A DNA stretch of 64,000 nt, from the NCBI RefSeq assembly GCF_959020145.1, contig NZ_CAUEQY010000003.1, positions 62,001 to 126,000 on the forward strand, written 5' to 3'. Shown here piece by piece: positions 45,878-56,895 of this stretch; position 1 is the stretch's first letter, and each line of letters opens with the position of its first letter. Under the pieces are notes generated by a model. The model made no database searches, was not told where the DNA came from, and was given only the letters and a program-made list of their open reading frames with translations. Source of the DNA: an uncultured Bifidobacterium sp. (GTDB taxonomy: Bacteria > Actinomycetota > Actinomycetes > Actinomycetales > Bifidobacteriaceae). The position numbers and the translations under genes are program-made.

Positions 45878-47239
45878 TCATCGGGTGACATTGCGCAGCC
45901 AACGGTACTTGCGGTAGTGCAACAACGCGGGAACCATTTTGATGCATTCGTCGGTGTTGAGCAGCGCATACACCACCAACACGGGCAGTTTGAACACGAA
46001 CGCGGCCAACAGCCCGACCGGCACCACAATCAGCCACATGACGATGGCATCGCACATGAGACCGAACTTCGCATCGCCGCCGGCTGGAAAAATGCCGGCG
46101 ATCGTCAGATTCGTCATGCATCCGCATGCCGCGTAATATGCGCAGACGAACAGCATGACCGACAGGTACCGTGTGGCTTCGGGCGTAAGGTTCGCCCATT
46201 GCAAAGCCAGCGGACGCGCCGCGACAATCAACAGTCCCGTCGCGGTACCGACCACGGCCACCAGCACGCACATCCTGTCGCCCATCGCCTTCGCCTGTCG
46301 GAAATCTCCACGTCCCAGCAGATTGCCGACCAAAATGCCGCCGGCATTGCCCAGACCAAGGGACAGGCACACCAGCAGATCCTTGACGATATTGGCGATG
46401 GAATTGGCGGCGACGGCGTCCGCACCCAAATGTCCCATGATCACGGTGTACATGGTGAAACCACATCCCCACACCAATTCATTGCCAAGCACCGGCAGGC
46501 TGTATTTCCAGAAATCCTTCTGCAACGGCCCATCGGGATGCAGCACATGGCCAAGTCGCAGGTGGGGGCCACGACGGGTCGCCACGACCGACCATGCCAG
46601 CTCAATCGCACGCGAAATCACCGTGGATATAGCCGCGCCGAAAATGCCAAGCGCGGGAATGCCGAGACTGCCGATACCGTAAATCAGCGCCGCGTTCAAC
46701 ACGACGTGCACGATCACGCCAACCGTGCTGACCGTCATGCCCATCACCGCGGAACCGGTGTTCTTCATCAGACACAGGTACATCTGGGACAGGCCGATGA
46801 ACAAGTACGACAATGACGAAATCCGCAGATATCGCGCGCCAAGCATGATCAGCGTGCCGTCATTGGTCATGATGGACATCAACTGTTCCGGCACGAGCAG
46901 TGCCGCCAGGAAGAACGCCGTCGACAGCATTCCGGCATACAGCATGACGAATCCCAGCACGCGTTCCACCGCGTCACGGTTGCCGGCACCCCAATACTGC
47001 GCCACGAGAATGCTCATACCCAGGGTCAGGGCCGCAGTGAACAGGCTGAACAGGAACTGGAACTGCGTGGCGAGCGAGACGGCGGCCAACTCGTTTTGCC
47101 CTACCCCCGACAACATCAGCGTGTCGGCGCAGGACGACAACGACAGCATGAGCTGTTGGAAAGCGATAGGCAAAGCCAATTTGAATACATGGCCGAGGAA
47201 TTCCCGGTCCGGCATGATGGTGCGCACGATAGTCTCCAT
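45878..47239 (-). CDS. MATE-family efflux transporter
   Basis: About 453 residues from ATG 47239, with 12 predicted helices in two related halves: FKLALPIAFQQLMLSLSSCADTLMLSGVG opens the first half and FWKYSLPVLGNELVWGCGF the second. SLATQFQFLFSLFTAALTLG and PVLGNELVWG are typical of the family. Exports cationic drugs or metabolites with Na+ or H+. No Shine-Dalgarno is evident. It follows the acetyltransferase gene by 100 bp on the same strand. Confidence 0.88.
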   Translation of the reverse strand: METIVRTIMPDREFLGHVFKLALPIAFQQLMLSLSSCADTLMLSGVGQNELAAVSLATQFQFLFSLFTAALTLGMSILVAQYWGAGNRDAVERVLGFVMLYAGMLSTAFFLAALLVPEQLMSIMTNDGTLIMLGARYLRISSLSYLFIGLSQMYLCLMKNTGSAVMGMTVSTVGVIVHVVLNAALIYGIGSLGIPALGIFGAAISTVISRAIELAWSVVATRRGPHLRLGHVLHPDGPLQKDFWKYSLPVLGNELVWGCGFTMYTVIMGHLGADAVAANSIANIVKDLLVCLSLGLGNAGGILVGNLLGRGDFRQAKAMGDRMCVLVAVVGTATGLLIVAARPLALQWANLTPEATRYLSVMLFVCAYYAACGCMTNLTIAGIFPAGGDAKFGLMCDAIVMWLIVVPVGLLAAFVFKLPVLVVYALLNTDECIKMVPALLHYRKYRWLRNVTR

Positions 47240-47339
47240 TGGAATACAAGCCCGTTTCAGACGACGGACAAACGAAAACGCCGGGATATGCAGGCCGACC
47301 AGCCTTATCCCGACGTTGGGCCGAATATTGGGCGAGGTT

Positions 47340-48005
47340 TTACAGCGAATCCTTCCATGCGCGGTATTCGGCGGCCTTGCCCTCCCAGTATTCACGGTCC
47401 GCATCAGTGATCTTGCGAATCACATGGCACGGGTTGCCCACGGCCACCGAATGGGATGGGATATCCTTGGTCACCACGGAGCCTGCACCGATCACCACAT
47501 CATCGCCGATGGTAACGCCCGGACAGACCACCACGCTGCCGCCGAACCACACGTCATTGCCGATGGTGATCGGACGGGCCCCTTCCGGACCGGAAGCGCG
47601 TACGGCCGCATCGATTGGATGGTATGGCGTGTACAGGCCGACGCGCGGGCCGAAGAAGACACGGTCGCCGATGGTGATTCTCGCCACGTCGAGGAAGATG
47701 CAGTCCATATTGGCATAGAAGTTGTCGCCGATATACGTGTTGCAGCCGTAATCGCAGTTGAATGGCGGTTCAAGGAACGCGCCTTTGCCGAGTGAACCGA
47801 ACAGTTCGCGGAACAGCCTGTTACGTTCCTCGAACGCGTCGTATGCGGACGTGTTGATGGCGTGCACCAAGCGGCGTTTACGCATGTTCGCTTCACGCTG
47901 CATATCACCGCAAATATACAATTCGCCGGAAAGCATGCGTTCCCACTCGTTCGTAGGCACCGCCGCATTATCCACGGCAACGGCCGCACCTTCATTCTCC
48001 GCCAT
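47340..48005 (-). CDS. Hexapeptide-repeat sugar O-acetyltransferase (LacA/Maa type)
   Basis: About 221 residues from ATG 48005 with AAGGAG six bases upstream. The N-terminal maltose acetyltransferase cap reads ERMLSGELYICGDMQREANMR; the left-handed beta-helix has FNCDYGCNTYIGDNFYANMD, ITIGDRVFFGPRVGLYTPYH (catalytic His), ITIGNDVWFGGSVVVCPGVT and VIGAGSVVTKDIP. Transfers acetyl from acetyl-CoA to a sugar. A LacI-type operator lies 25-38 bp upstream of the start codon, which suggests sugar control. Confidence 0.92.
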   Translation of the reverse strand: MAENEGAAVAVDNAAVPTNEWERMLSGELYICGDMQREANMRKRRLVHAINTSAYDAFEERNRLFRELFGSLGKGAFLEPPFNCDYGCNTYIGDNFYANMDCIFLDVARITIGDRVFFGPRVGLYTPYHPIDAAVRASGPEGARPITIGNDVWFGGSVVVCPGVTIGDDVVIGAGSVVTKDIPSHSVAVGNPCHVIRKITDADREYWEGKAAEYRAWKDSL

Positions 48006-48029
48006 TGAAAGCTCCTTGTGAATCTGTTT

Positions 48030-48043
48030 GTCAATCGTTTGAC
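48030..48043. promoter_or_regulatory. LacI-type operator upstream of the acetyltransferase
   Basis: GTCAATCGTTTGAC, an inverted repeat around a central CG (GTCAA and TTGAC arms), the layout of LacI-family operators. An identical 14-mer occurs at 49839-49852 in the other orientation, next to the LacI gene. Confidence 0.55.
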
Positions 48044-48145
48044 GTCCTTTGACACCATTCAACACCACCAACATCGACGGCAGCACTCGCAATGTTGTAG
48101 AATCATCCTTGTTCTTTGCATTATCTACCGTTTATTAGAGTAGTC

Positions 48146-49168
48146 ATGAACACTGCCGATGAAGACGCACAGATGGAACGGGACGAATGGGCCTCCCGTG
48201 AGGTGATGCCCATCACCAATTGGGGTCGCCGACCCGATGGTTCGGAGATAGTGCAGTATGACGCGCCGATGTTCTTCTCCTTCACCGAGCATTCGCTGCT
48301 CCACCAGTACCCCCATATGCGTGCGGAATGCCATTGGCATGTCGACCTTGAACTCACCTACATCATCCATGGGCATATGTGGTATTTCGTCAACGGAGAA
48401 ACAGTCCGGCTCGATGAGGGGCAGGCGATTTTCGTCAACTCACGTCAGCTGCATTACGGTTTCACCAAGGACGGTTCCGATTGCGAATTCTCCTGCACGT
48501 TGCTCAATCCGGCTAAAATGTGCGCCTCATTCGAAGTGTACGACCGTTTCATCGCGCCGTTGATGGCGGAGAACACGATGCCATATGCCGTCATCACCGA
48601 CGACACGGCCCCCGGTCGGCGGCTGCTCGCCACCATCCGACAGCTTCATGCGGCGAAATTCGGTCCGCTGGAGCGGTCAGAGCGGTCAGCCGAACCGTTG
48701 CCCGCCGACGATATGACGCTAACCGACGATACCGAGGCGTTGACGGTGCTCAGCTGTTTCTATGCGGTCGTCCGCGACATACTGGCGATCGCCGGCAGTC
48801 ATTGCGCGACTTCCACAGCGCCGCACCCCCGCATCGTGACGCTACGCAAGATGATCGATTACGTGCAGAGATATTACGTGCGTCCGATCACCTTGAAGCA
48901 AATCGCATCGGCCGGATCGGTGGGACGCACCACTTGCGCATCGATATTCCGCGAATCGCTCAACCAGTCGCCAATCGAATTCGTCAACGACGTGCGCGTG
49001 CGCGCCGCAGCCAACCTGCTGGTAACGAGCTCGCTGCCTATCGCCACGGTCGCCAAACAGACCGGTTTCTCATCCGCCAGTTTCTTCTCCCGCACCTTCC
49101 ACCGGTTCATGGGCGTCACCCCCATCACGTACCGAACCACGCATACCAAGCGGAAATCCGAGGAATAA
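48146..49168 (+). CDS. AraC-family transcriptional regulator
   Basis: About 340 residues from ATG 48146. The N-terminal cupin sensor domain has ECHWHVDLELTYIIHGHMWYF and LDEGQAIFVNSRQLHYGF. The C-terminal domain has two helix-turn-helix units: ITLKQIASAGSVGRTTCASIFRES and LPIATVAKQTGFSSASFFSRTFHRFMGVTP. Usually such proteins activate sugar-use genes on binding a sugar. Divergent from the acetyltransferase gene across 140 bp, which is its most likely target. A TAGAAT box at 48099 may be its own -10 element. Confidence 0.9.
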   Translation: MNTADEDAQMERDEWASREVMPITNWGRRPDGSEIVQYDAPMFFSFTEHSLLHQYPHMRAECHWHVDLELTYIIHGHMWYFVNGETVRLDEGQAIFVNSRQLHYGFTKDGSDCEFSCTLLNPAKMCASFEVYDRFIAPLMAENTMPYAVITDDTAPGRRLLATIRQLHAAKFGPLERSERSAEPLPADDMTLTDDTEALTVLSCFYAVVRDILAIAGSHCATSTAPHPRIVTLRKMIDYVQRYYVRPITLKQIASAGSVGRTTCASIFRESLNQSPIEFVNDVRVRAAANLLVTSSLPIATVAKQTGFSSASFFSRTFHRFMGVTPITYRTTHTKRKSEE

Positions 49169-49249
49169 AAACAATCGGCTGCATGCCCCACGCCGTCACG
49201 CATAAGGACACGCAGCCGATTGCGTCACATCAAGCCGGAAAGGACACGT

Positions 49250-49692
49250 TCACTTCCTCTTCAGTCCGCGGGCGATGGAGGCGTTGCGCACCTCGACCGT
49301 GCCGTCGGTGGCGAAGACGCCCAACGACTCGCCCGGACGCTCGTACATGCGCACATTCAACGCCACCCCATCCACGTGCAACGTGCCGATGGTGTCGTCG
49401 ACGACGAGACGGATGTGGTACGTATGCCCCGCCTCGAGGCCGATGGGCCGTTCCAGGCCGATGTTCATGACGTGAACTGGTCCTGCTCGTCGTCGCCGCC
49501 GCGCGGGACCGCCACGCCGCAGTCACGGTAGTCGACGAAGCCCTTGGTGGTGGCGAGGTCCCAGCCGAACGGCTCGCCGAACGGTTCAGGGTTGCGGTTG
49601 CCCCTCTGGTGGAACAGGAAGAACTCGTCGCCCTTGCCGAACGGCATGCAATCACCGAACCACGTGCCGGGGAACTGGTAGTAAAGCTTCAT
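49250..49692 (-). pseudogene. GH32 beta-fructofuranosidase remnant with large internal deletion
   Basis: Two short overlapping frames are the ends of one glycoside hydrolase family 32 gene. The first (49692-49465) is the N-terminus: LYYQFPGTWFGDCMPFGKGD, FFLFHQRGNRNPEPFG and GWDLATTKGFVDY. The second (49468-49250) is the C-terminal lectin-like end: LEAGHTYHIRLVVDDTIGTL, LNVRMYERPGESLGVFATDG and a basic tail. They meet at ATGA. GH32 proteins have about 480-520 residues, so roughly 350 residues, including the acid/base and stabiliser motifs, are gone. Not functional as a hydrolase. Confidence 0.85.
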
Positions 49693-49781
49693 TGGCCTTG
49701 CCTTTCCTTGTGTGGCGCCTTTGGAAGGCAGTCACCCATGACCGTCATCGCAATGACGCTATTTCGCTTCGTATTGCTTCG

Positions 49782-49812
49782 TTTAAGCGCTTAAATGATT
49801 TAAACGCTTAAA
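49782..49812. promoter_or_regulatory. Tandem LacI-type operators upstream of the GH32 remnant
   Basis: TTTAAGCGCTTAAA (49782-49795) is a perfect 14-bp palindrome with a central CG pair; TTTAAACGCTTAAA (49799-49812) is a near-perfect second copy 17 bp away. They lie 90-120 bp upstream of the GH32 start, between it and the LacI gene on the same strand. Confidence 0.7.
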
Positions 49813-49838
49813 CGAGATATAGCATTGAAAAACGGAAT

Positions 49839-49852
49839 GTCAAACGATTGAC
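49839..49852. promoter_or_regulatory. Second copy of the GTCAAACGATTGAC operator
   Basis: GTCAAACGATTGAC lies four bases past the LacI stop codon and is the exact reverse complement of the site at 48030-48043. A stem-loop role as part of the LacI terminator is possible, but the arms are only five bases. Confidence 0.5.
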
Positions 49853-49856
49853 GTGT

Positions 49857-50885
49857 CTACAACGTCCGCACTGAATCCCGAGGCACTGCCGGGCATTGGA
49901 CATGAACCGGCTCGAACCGTTCGGAGACTATCTCCGATTCGTCATTGTCGGCTCCGCAACGACGCAACAGGGTACGCACGCCCATCACGCCGAGATCGTA
50001 CTGAGGAAGGCCAACAGTGGTCAAAGCGGGATGCATGTGGGCCGAAATCACTTCCTGGTTGTCGAAACCGACCACGGAAATATCGTCCGGCATGCGTTTC
50101 CCCGATTCCCGCAACGCGTCGTACAGGCCGAGCGCGGTGCGGTCGTTATGACAGAACACTCCGGTCGCACCCGTCGCCAACACCTGTGCTGCCGTTCCGT
50201 AACCGCCTTCCTGATCGGCGGTCACGGACAGCACCAGCGAAGGGTCGAAATCGACGTCGAACCGCGCAAGCGCGGCCTTGTATCCCGCAAGACGGCCAAC
50301 CGAAGCGGATGACGGCGCGGCATCGTTGACGAATGCGATACGCCGGTGTCCGGCTTCCAACAACAGCCGTGTGGCGGTGGCGCCACCCTGCACTTCGTCC
50401 GGCACCACCGCGGGGAACCGTCCGCGCTCGTCATAGCAGTTGACCAGCACGGACGGCATTCTGCCAAGCTCGTCCGGCGGAGTGATTGAACCGTGTACCC
50501 ATTTCGAGTAGATGATGCCCTCGACCTGGTGTTCGAACATGAACGAGAAGGTTCTGCGTTCCACGTCTTTTCTGCCGTCGGTATCCACCACCAGCAGAAT
50601 TTTCCCATTGCGCCAGGCTTCGTCCTGCGCGCCTTGGATCACCTGGCCGGCGAAGGGCGATGTGGCCACTCCGTCGCTGATGAAGCCGATGATGTCGGAG
50701 CAGCCTCGGGCCAATCCGCGGGCGAGCGCGTTGTGATGGTAGCCGAGTTCGTCAGCGGCCCTGCGCACCTTGCGGCGTGTGGATTCCGTGATCTGCACGT
50801 CCCGGTTGTCGTTCACCGCCCATGAGGCGGTTGCGATGGAGACACCAGCCGCTTCGGCCACGTCCCGCAATGTCACTTTCGCCAT
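49857..50885 (-). CDS. LacI-family transcriptional regulator
   Basis: 342 residues. The N-terminal DNA-binding domain has TLRDVAEAAGVSIATASWAV and the hinge region YHHNALARGLARG. The periplasmic-binding-like core (about 60-330) has IIGFISDGVATSPFAGQVIQ, NDAAPSSASVGRLAGY, GVFCHNDRTALGLYDALRES and PDDISVVGFDNQEVISAHMHP. It sits just upstream of the GH32 remnant and its operators, so it was probably the sucrose or fructoside repressor. It looks intact although its likely target is decayed. Ends 27 bp before the acn stop side on the same strand. Confidence 0.9.
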   Translation of the reverse strand: MAKVTLRDVAEAAGVSIATASWAVNDNRDVQITESTRRKVRRAADELGYHHNALARGLARGCSDIIGFISDGVATSPFAGQVIQGAQDEAWRNGKILLVVDTDGRKDVERRTFSFMFEHQVEGIIYSKWVHGSITPPDELGRMPSVLVNCYDERGRFPAVVPDEVQGGATATRLLLEAGHRRIAFVNDAAPSSASVGRLAGYKAALARFDVDFDPSLVLSVTADQEGGYGTAAQVLATGATGVFCHNDRTALGLYDALRESGKRMPDDISVVGFDNQEVISAHMHPALTTVGLPQYDLGVMGVRTLLRRCGADNDESEIVSERFEPVHVQCPAVPRDSVRTL

Positions 50886-50911
50886 GCCCGCGTATCAGCC
50901 CCGTCCGACGC

Positions 50912-53611
<2,700 letters not shown>

Positions 53612-53689
53612 GCTACCTCCGAGCTTTTGTGGCTGGTTGAAACTTTCCAGCAGCCGATTATCCGTTGCCAACGATACAGCCACGTTACT

Positions 53690-56164
53690 TCAGCACTGGC
53701 GTGTCTTCTTGAAACGTGAGAAAATGGCGACTATTTTCGGCACGCACCACAGGCACAGCACGAAAATGATGGCGGACACCACAAGCGCGATGCCCGTCGC
53801 CGCGAGCATTTCGCCGGACGGTATCACGAGCGCGAAGAAACGCGCGACGGGCGGAATGAACATGCCGGCCACGCCCGCCACGGCGAACGCCAATACCAGA
53901 CCGCCTCTCCACGAGTTGAGTGGACGGGCCACGCGCGCCAGTACGAAGATGCCCATCATCAGCAGGATAATCGCGTTGACGCCACGAAGCATGCCCAGCT
54001 GCGCGGCGGAATGCTGTGCGTCCCAGCCCATGAACTTCGGCAACAGCCACGAATCGGCGAGAATCGACAGAGCCGTGGCGATGCCTCCCGGCAATGCGAA
54101 GTGCACCACGCGCCTGAGGAAGCCCGGAATGTAGCGGCGCGTGTTCGGCGCAAGCGCGAGGATGAACGCCGGCATGCCGATGGTGAGTGCGCCGATGTAG
54201 GTGATATGGCGGGGCAGGTATGGGAATGGGATCTGCGTCAGCACCACGCCGAGCGAGATCAGCGCGGAATATACGGTTTTGACGAGGAACAGGCTGGCCA
54301 CGCGTTCCATGTTGGCCATGACCTGGCGTCCACGTGCCACCACATCGGGCAGATGCGAGAATTTCGAATCGACGAGCACCACTTGTGCGACGGCTTTGGT
54401 GGCGGGTGCCGCGTTGCCCATCGCGATGCCCAGGTCGGCCTCCTTGATGGCGAGCGCGTCGTTCACGCCGTCGCCGGTCATCGCCACGACATGATCGCCT
54501 AGGTGCAGCGCCTGGACGATCGCCTTCTTCTGGTCGGGCAGGACACGGCCGAGCACGTCCACGTTCTCCAGTACTTTCGCCAGTTCCGTGATGTCGGTGG
54601 GCAGTTCGCGCGCGTCCATGAAGCGTGGCTCCGCGTCTCCGGTGAGCCGTACTTTTCTTGCGATCGCACCGACGGTGACGGGATTGTCGCCGGAGATGAT
54701 GCGGCAGCGCACGCCCTGCTCGCGGAACCAGGCGAGTGTGGCTTCGGCGTCGTCGCGAATGTGCTCGGAGCATAATACCAGCGCGACGGGCCGCGATGCG
54801 GGGTCGATGGCGGGATCGCTTTCGTAATCGGCGGGCGCCTTGCCGTCATGCCGTGCGATCAGCAGCACGCGGTTTCCGTCGTGTGCGGAATCGTTGACCA
54901 GTCGAAGAACGTCGGCGTAATCGCCATCCAAGTGGGACAGCACGACTTCCGGCGCGCCCATCGTCCATGCCGCGCCGTCATCGGCAATCGAGCTCCATTT
55001 GCGTGCCGACGAGAACGGAACGCGCGCCGCGACGGGACCGGCGGAGAATCCCTGCTTGCCCAGTCCGTTGAGAATCGCCAATCCGGTGCCGTTCGGCTGT
55101 CCTTCGTTCGACAGGTCGTACAACGCCTGTTTCACGGCATGTTCGTCAACGGTATTGGCTCCGATGCCATCCAGCATGCGTATTTCGTTGAGCATGATGC
55201 CGCCGTCGGTGACGGTGCCGGTTTTGTCGAGGTTCAGGCAGTCCACGCGTGCGAGGGTCTCCACGGATTCGAGCTCCTGCACGAGCGTGTTCTTGCGTGC
55301 CAAACGGATGGCGGCGAGCGCGAAGTTGAGCGAGGTGAGCAGTACGAGGCCTTCGGGGATCATGCCGACCACGCCAGCCACGGCGGACACCACGGCGGAA
55401 CGCCATTGGCCGGTGGAGACGGCTACGTCCCAACCGCCGACCGCGTGCACCTGCGACCAGATGAGCAGCACGCACAGCGGCACGACGAGGAAGGTCATGA
55501 ATTTGAGGATGGTGTTGATGCCCTTGTTGAGGTCGGACACGGTCTTTTTGTAGACCTTCGCCTGCGCGGTCAAGGTGGCGGCATAGCTGTGCGCGCCGAC
55601 CGCGTTGACCTTGACCAAGGCCATGCCGGAGACCGCGGTGGATCCGGAATAGATGTCGTCGCCTTCGTTCTTGCGCACGGTGCGCGATTCGCCAGTGAGC
55701 ATGGATTCGTCGAGTTCCAGGCCCCAGGTGCGCACGATCTGCGCGTCGGCGGGAACCTGTTCGCCGGAGCGGATCCACATGAGGTCGCCGAGCACGATTT
55801 CGTTGTGCGGCACTTCGACGTCCTTGCCGTCGCGTCGTACGAGATAGTCGGAGGCTACGAGGATGGAAAGCTTGTCGAGCGTTCGTTTGGCTTTCAGTTC
55901 GGTGATGATGCCGATGCCGGTGTTGATGAGGATGACGAGGCCGAACACGGCGTCTCTCCATGATCCCGTGACCAATACCATGACCATGGCGGCGAAGATG
56001 ATGCCGTTGAACAGGGTGAACACGTTGGCTCGCACGATGTCGGCGAACGAACGTGACGTGGACGATTTGACGGCGTTGACCTGCCCGCTTTCCGTAAGGG
56101 CGGCGACTTCCGCTGCGGTGAGCCCCTTTTCACTGGTTTCAGGCATGGTTTGACTTTCGCTCAT
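53690..56164 (-). CDS. P-type cation-transporting ATPase (P2, CtpE-like)
   Basis: About 824 residues from ATG 56164 (56146 possible, with better spacing from GAAAG). Actuator motif LDESMLTGES, membrane helix four with GMIPEGLVLL (the PEGL metal-binding motif of calcium-type P2 pumps), phosphorylation site LDKTGTVTDG and hinge TGDGVNDALAIKEADLGIAM. About ten helices. Most similar in layout to the actinobacterial CtpE calcium uptake group; the ion is inferred, not proven. Downstream of aconitase is separate; this gene precedes it on the same strand by 78 bp. Confidence 0.88.
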   Translation of the reverse strand: MSESQTMPETSEKGLTAAEVAALTESGQVNAVKSSTSRSFADIVRANVFTLFNGIIFAAMVMVLVTGSWRDAVFGLVILINTGIGIITELKAKRTLDKLSILVASDYLVRRDGKDVEVPHNEIVLGDLMWIRSGEQVPADAQIVRTWGLELDESMLTGESRTVRKNEGDDIYSGSTAVSGMALVKVNAVGAHSYAATLTAQAKVYKKTVSDLNKGINTILKFMTFLVVPLCVLLIWSQVHAVGGWDVAVSTGQWRSAVVSAVAGVVGMIPEGLVLLTSLNFALAAIRLARKNTLVQELESVETLARVDCLNLDKTGTVTDGGIMLNEIRMLDGIGANTVDEHAVKQALYDLSNEGQPNGTGLAILNGLGKQGFSAGPVAARVPFSSARKWSSIADDGAAWTMGAPEVVLSHLDGDYADVLRLVNDSAHDGNRVLLIARHDGKAPADYESDPAIDPASRPVALVLCSEHIRDDAEATLAWFREQGVRCRIISGDNPVTVGAIARKVRLTGDAEPRFMDARELPTDITELAKVLENVDVLGRVLPDQKKAIVQALHLGDHVVAMTGDGVNDALAIKEADLGIAMGNAAPATKAVAQVVLVDSKFSHLPDVVARGRQVMANMERVASLFLVKTVYSALISLGVVLTQIPFPYLPRHITYIGALTIGMPAFILALAPNTRRYIPGFLRRVVHFALPGGIATALSILADSWLLPKFMGWDAQHSAAQLGMLRGVNAIILLMMGIFVLARVARPLNSWRGGLVLAFAVAGVAGMFIPPVARFFALVIPSGEMLAATGIALVVSAIIFVLCLWCVPKIVAIFSRFKKTRQC

Positions 56165-56301
56165 GCTGCCAGCATACCGCTTGGCGATGCGCGCCCGCAG
56201 GCTTTTCCCGTAAAGCTCCGGCAAAATTCAGGGTTTTCTCAGGGTGTGTTCAGCGCCACGCATCCGAACCGATTCGAACTCACCCGAATGCGTGGAGCGG
56301 T

Positions 56302-56895
56302 TCACTGTTTGCCGCCGTGGCTGATGGTGGTGACGAGGATTGTTCTGTCGTGCGGGTCGTTGTTGGCTATGCCGGCTACCGCGTCGGCGAGCGGCGTCGC
56401 ATCCGTCATGTGGTCGTTGATTGTGAGCGTCGCAGCGAACAGCGTGCTGTCGGTCGGCGTGGCGATCGGGTTGAGCAGTGCCACTGGAATGCCCGCCTGT
56501 CTTGCGGTTGTCAGCGTGTCGTACCAGCCGTCATGGTTCACGCCGGACACGTCGATTCCCGAAATGACGATGATGCTGACCATGCGTTGCGTCATATCCT
56601 CGACCGCTTGCCGGGCGGTGTCCTGCATGTCGACCGTGCCGGCGACCGGCAGATACACCGGCCTGAGCCCGCCCGCCTCCATGGCATCCAACGCCAGGCG
56701 ATCGGTCTGTTCGTCTTGGGAGCCGATCATGGCCACGTCGAGACTGTTGCGGTCCTTCATGCTGTGGGCGACCGCATCGCCTGCGGACTGCGTATCTCCC
56801 ACCGCGGCATTGTTCGGCGTGCAGCCGGCCAGCATGGAGATGCCGAAGACGGCTGCAAGGAGACCGGCTGCGGCACGCCGCGCGAAACCGGTCAT
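56302..56895 (-). CDS. Periplasmic-binding-like lipoprotein
   Basis: 197 residues from ATG 56895, which overlaps the methyltransferase stop by four bases (ATGA). A lipoprotein signal peptide ends SMLAGC, so Cys24 would be lipidated. The mature part resembles the N-terminal lobe of sugar-binding proteins of the LacI/RbsB fold (VAMIGSQDEQTDRLALDAME, SIIVISGIDVSGVNHDGWYD, AGIPVALLNPIATPTDSTLF) but is only half the usual length. The ligand and any transporter partner are unknown. Confidence 0.75.
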   Translation of the reverse strand: MTGFARRAAAGLLAAVFGISMLAGCTPNNAAVGDTQSAGDAVAHSMKDRNSLDVAMIGSQDEQTDRLALDAMEAGGLRPVYLPVAGTVDMQDTARQAVEDMTQRMVSIIVISGIDVSGVNHDGWYDTLTTARQAGIPVALLNPIATPTDSTLFAATLTINDHMTDATPLADAVAGIANNDPHDRTILVTTISHGGKQ

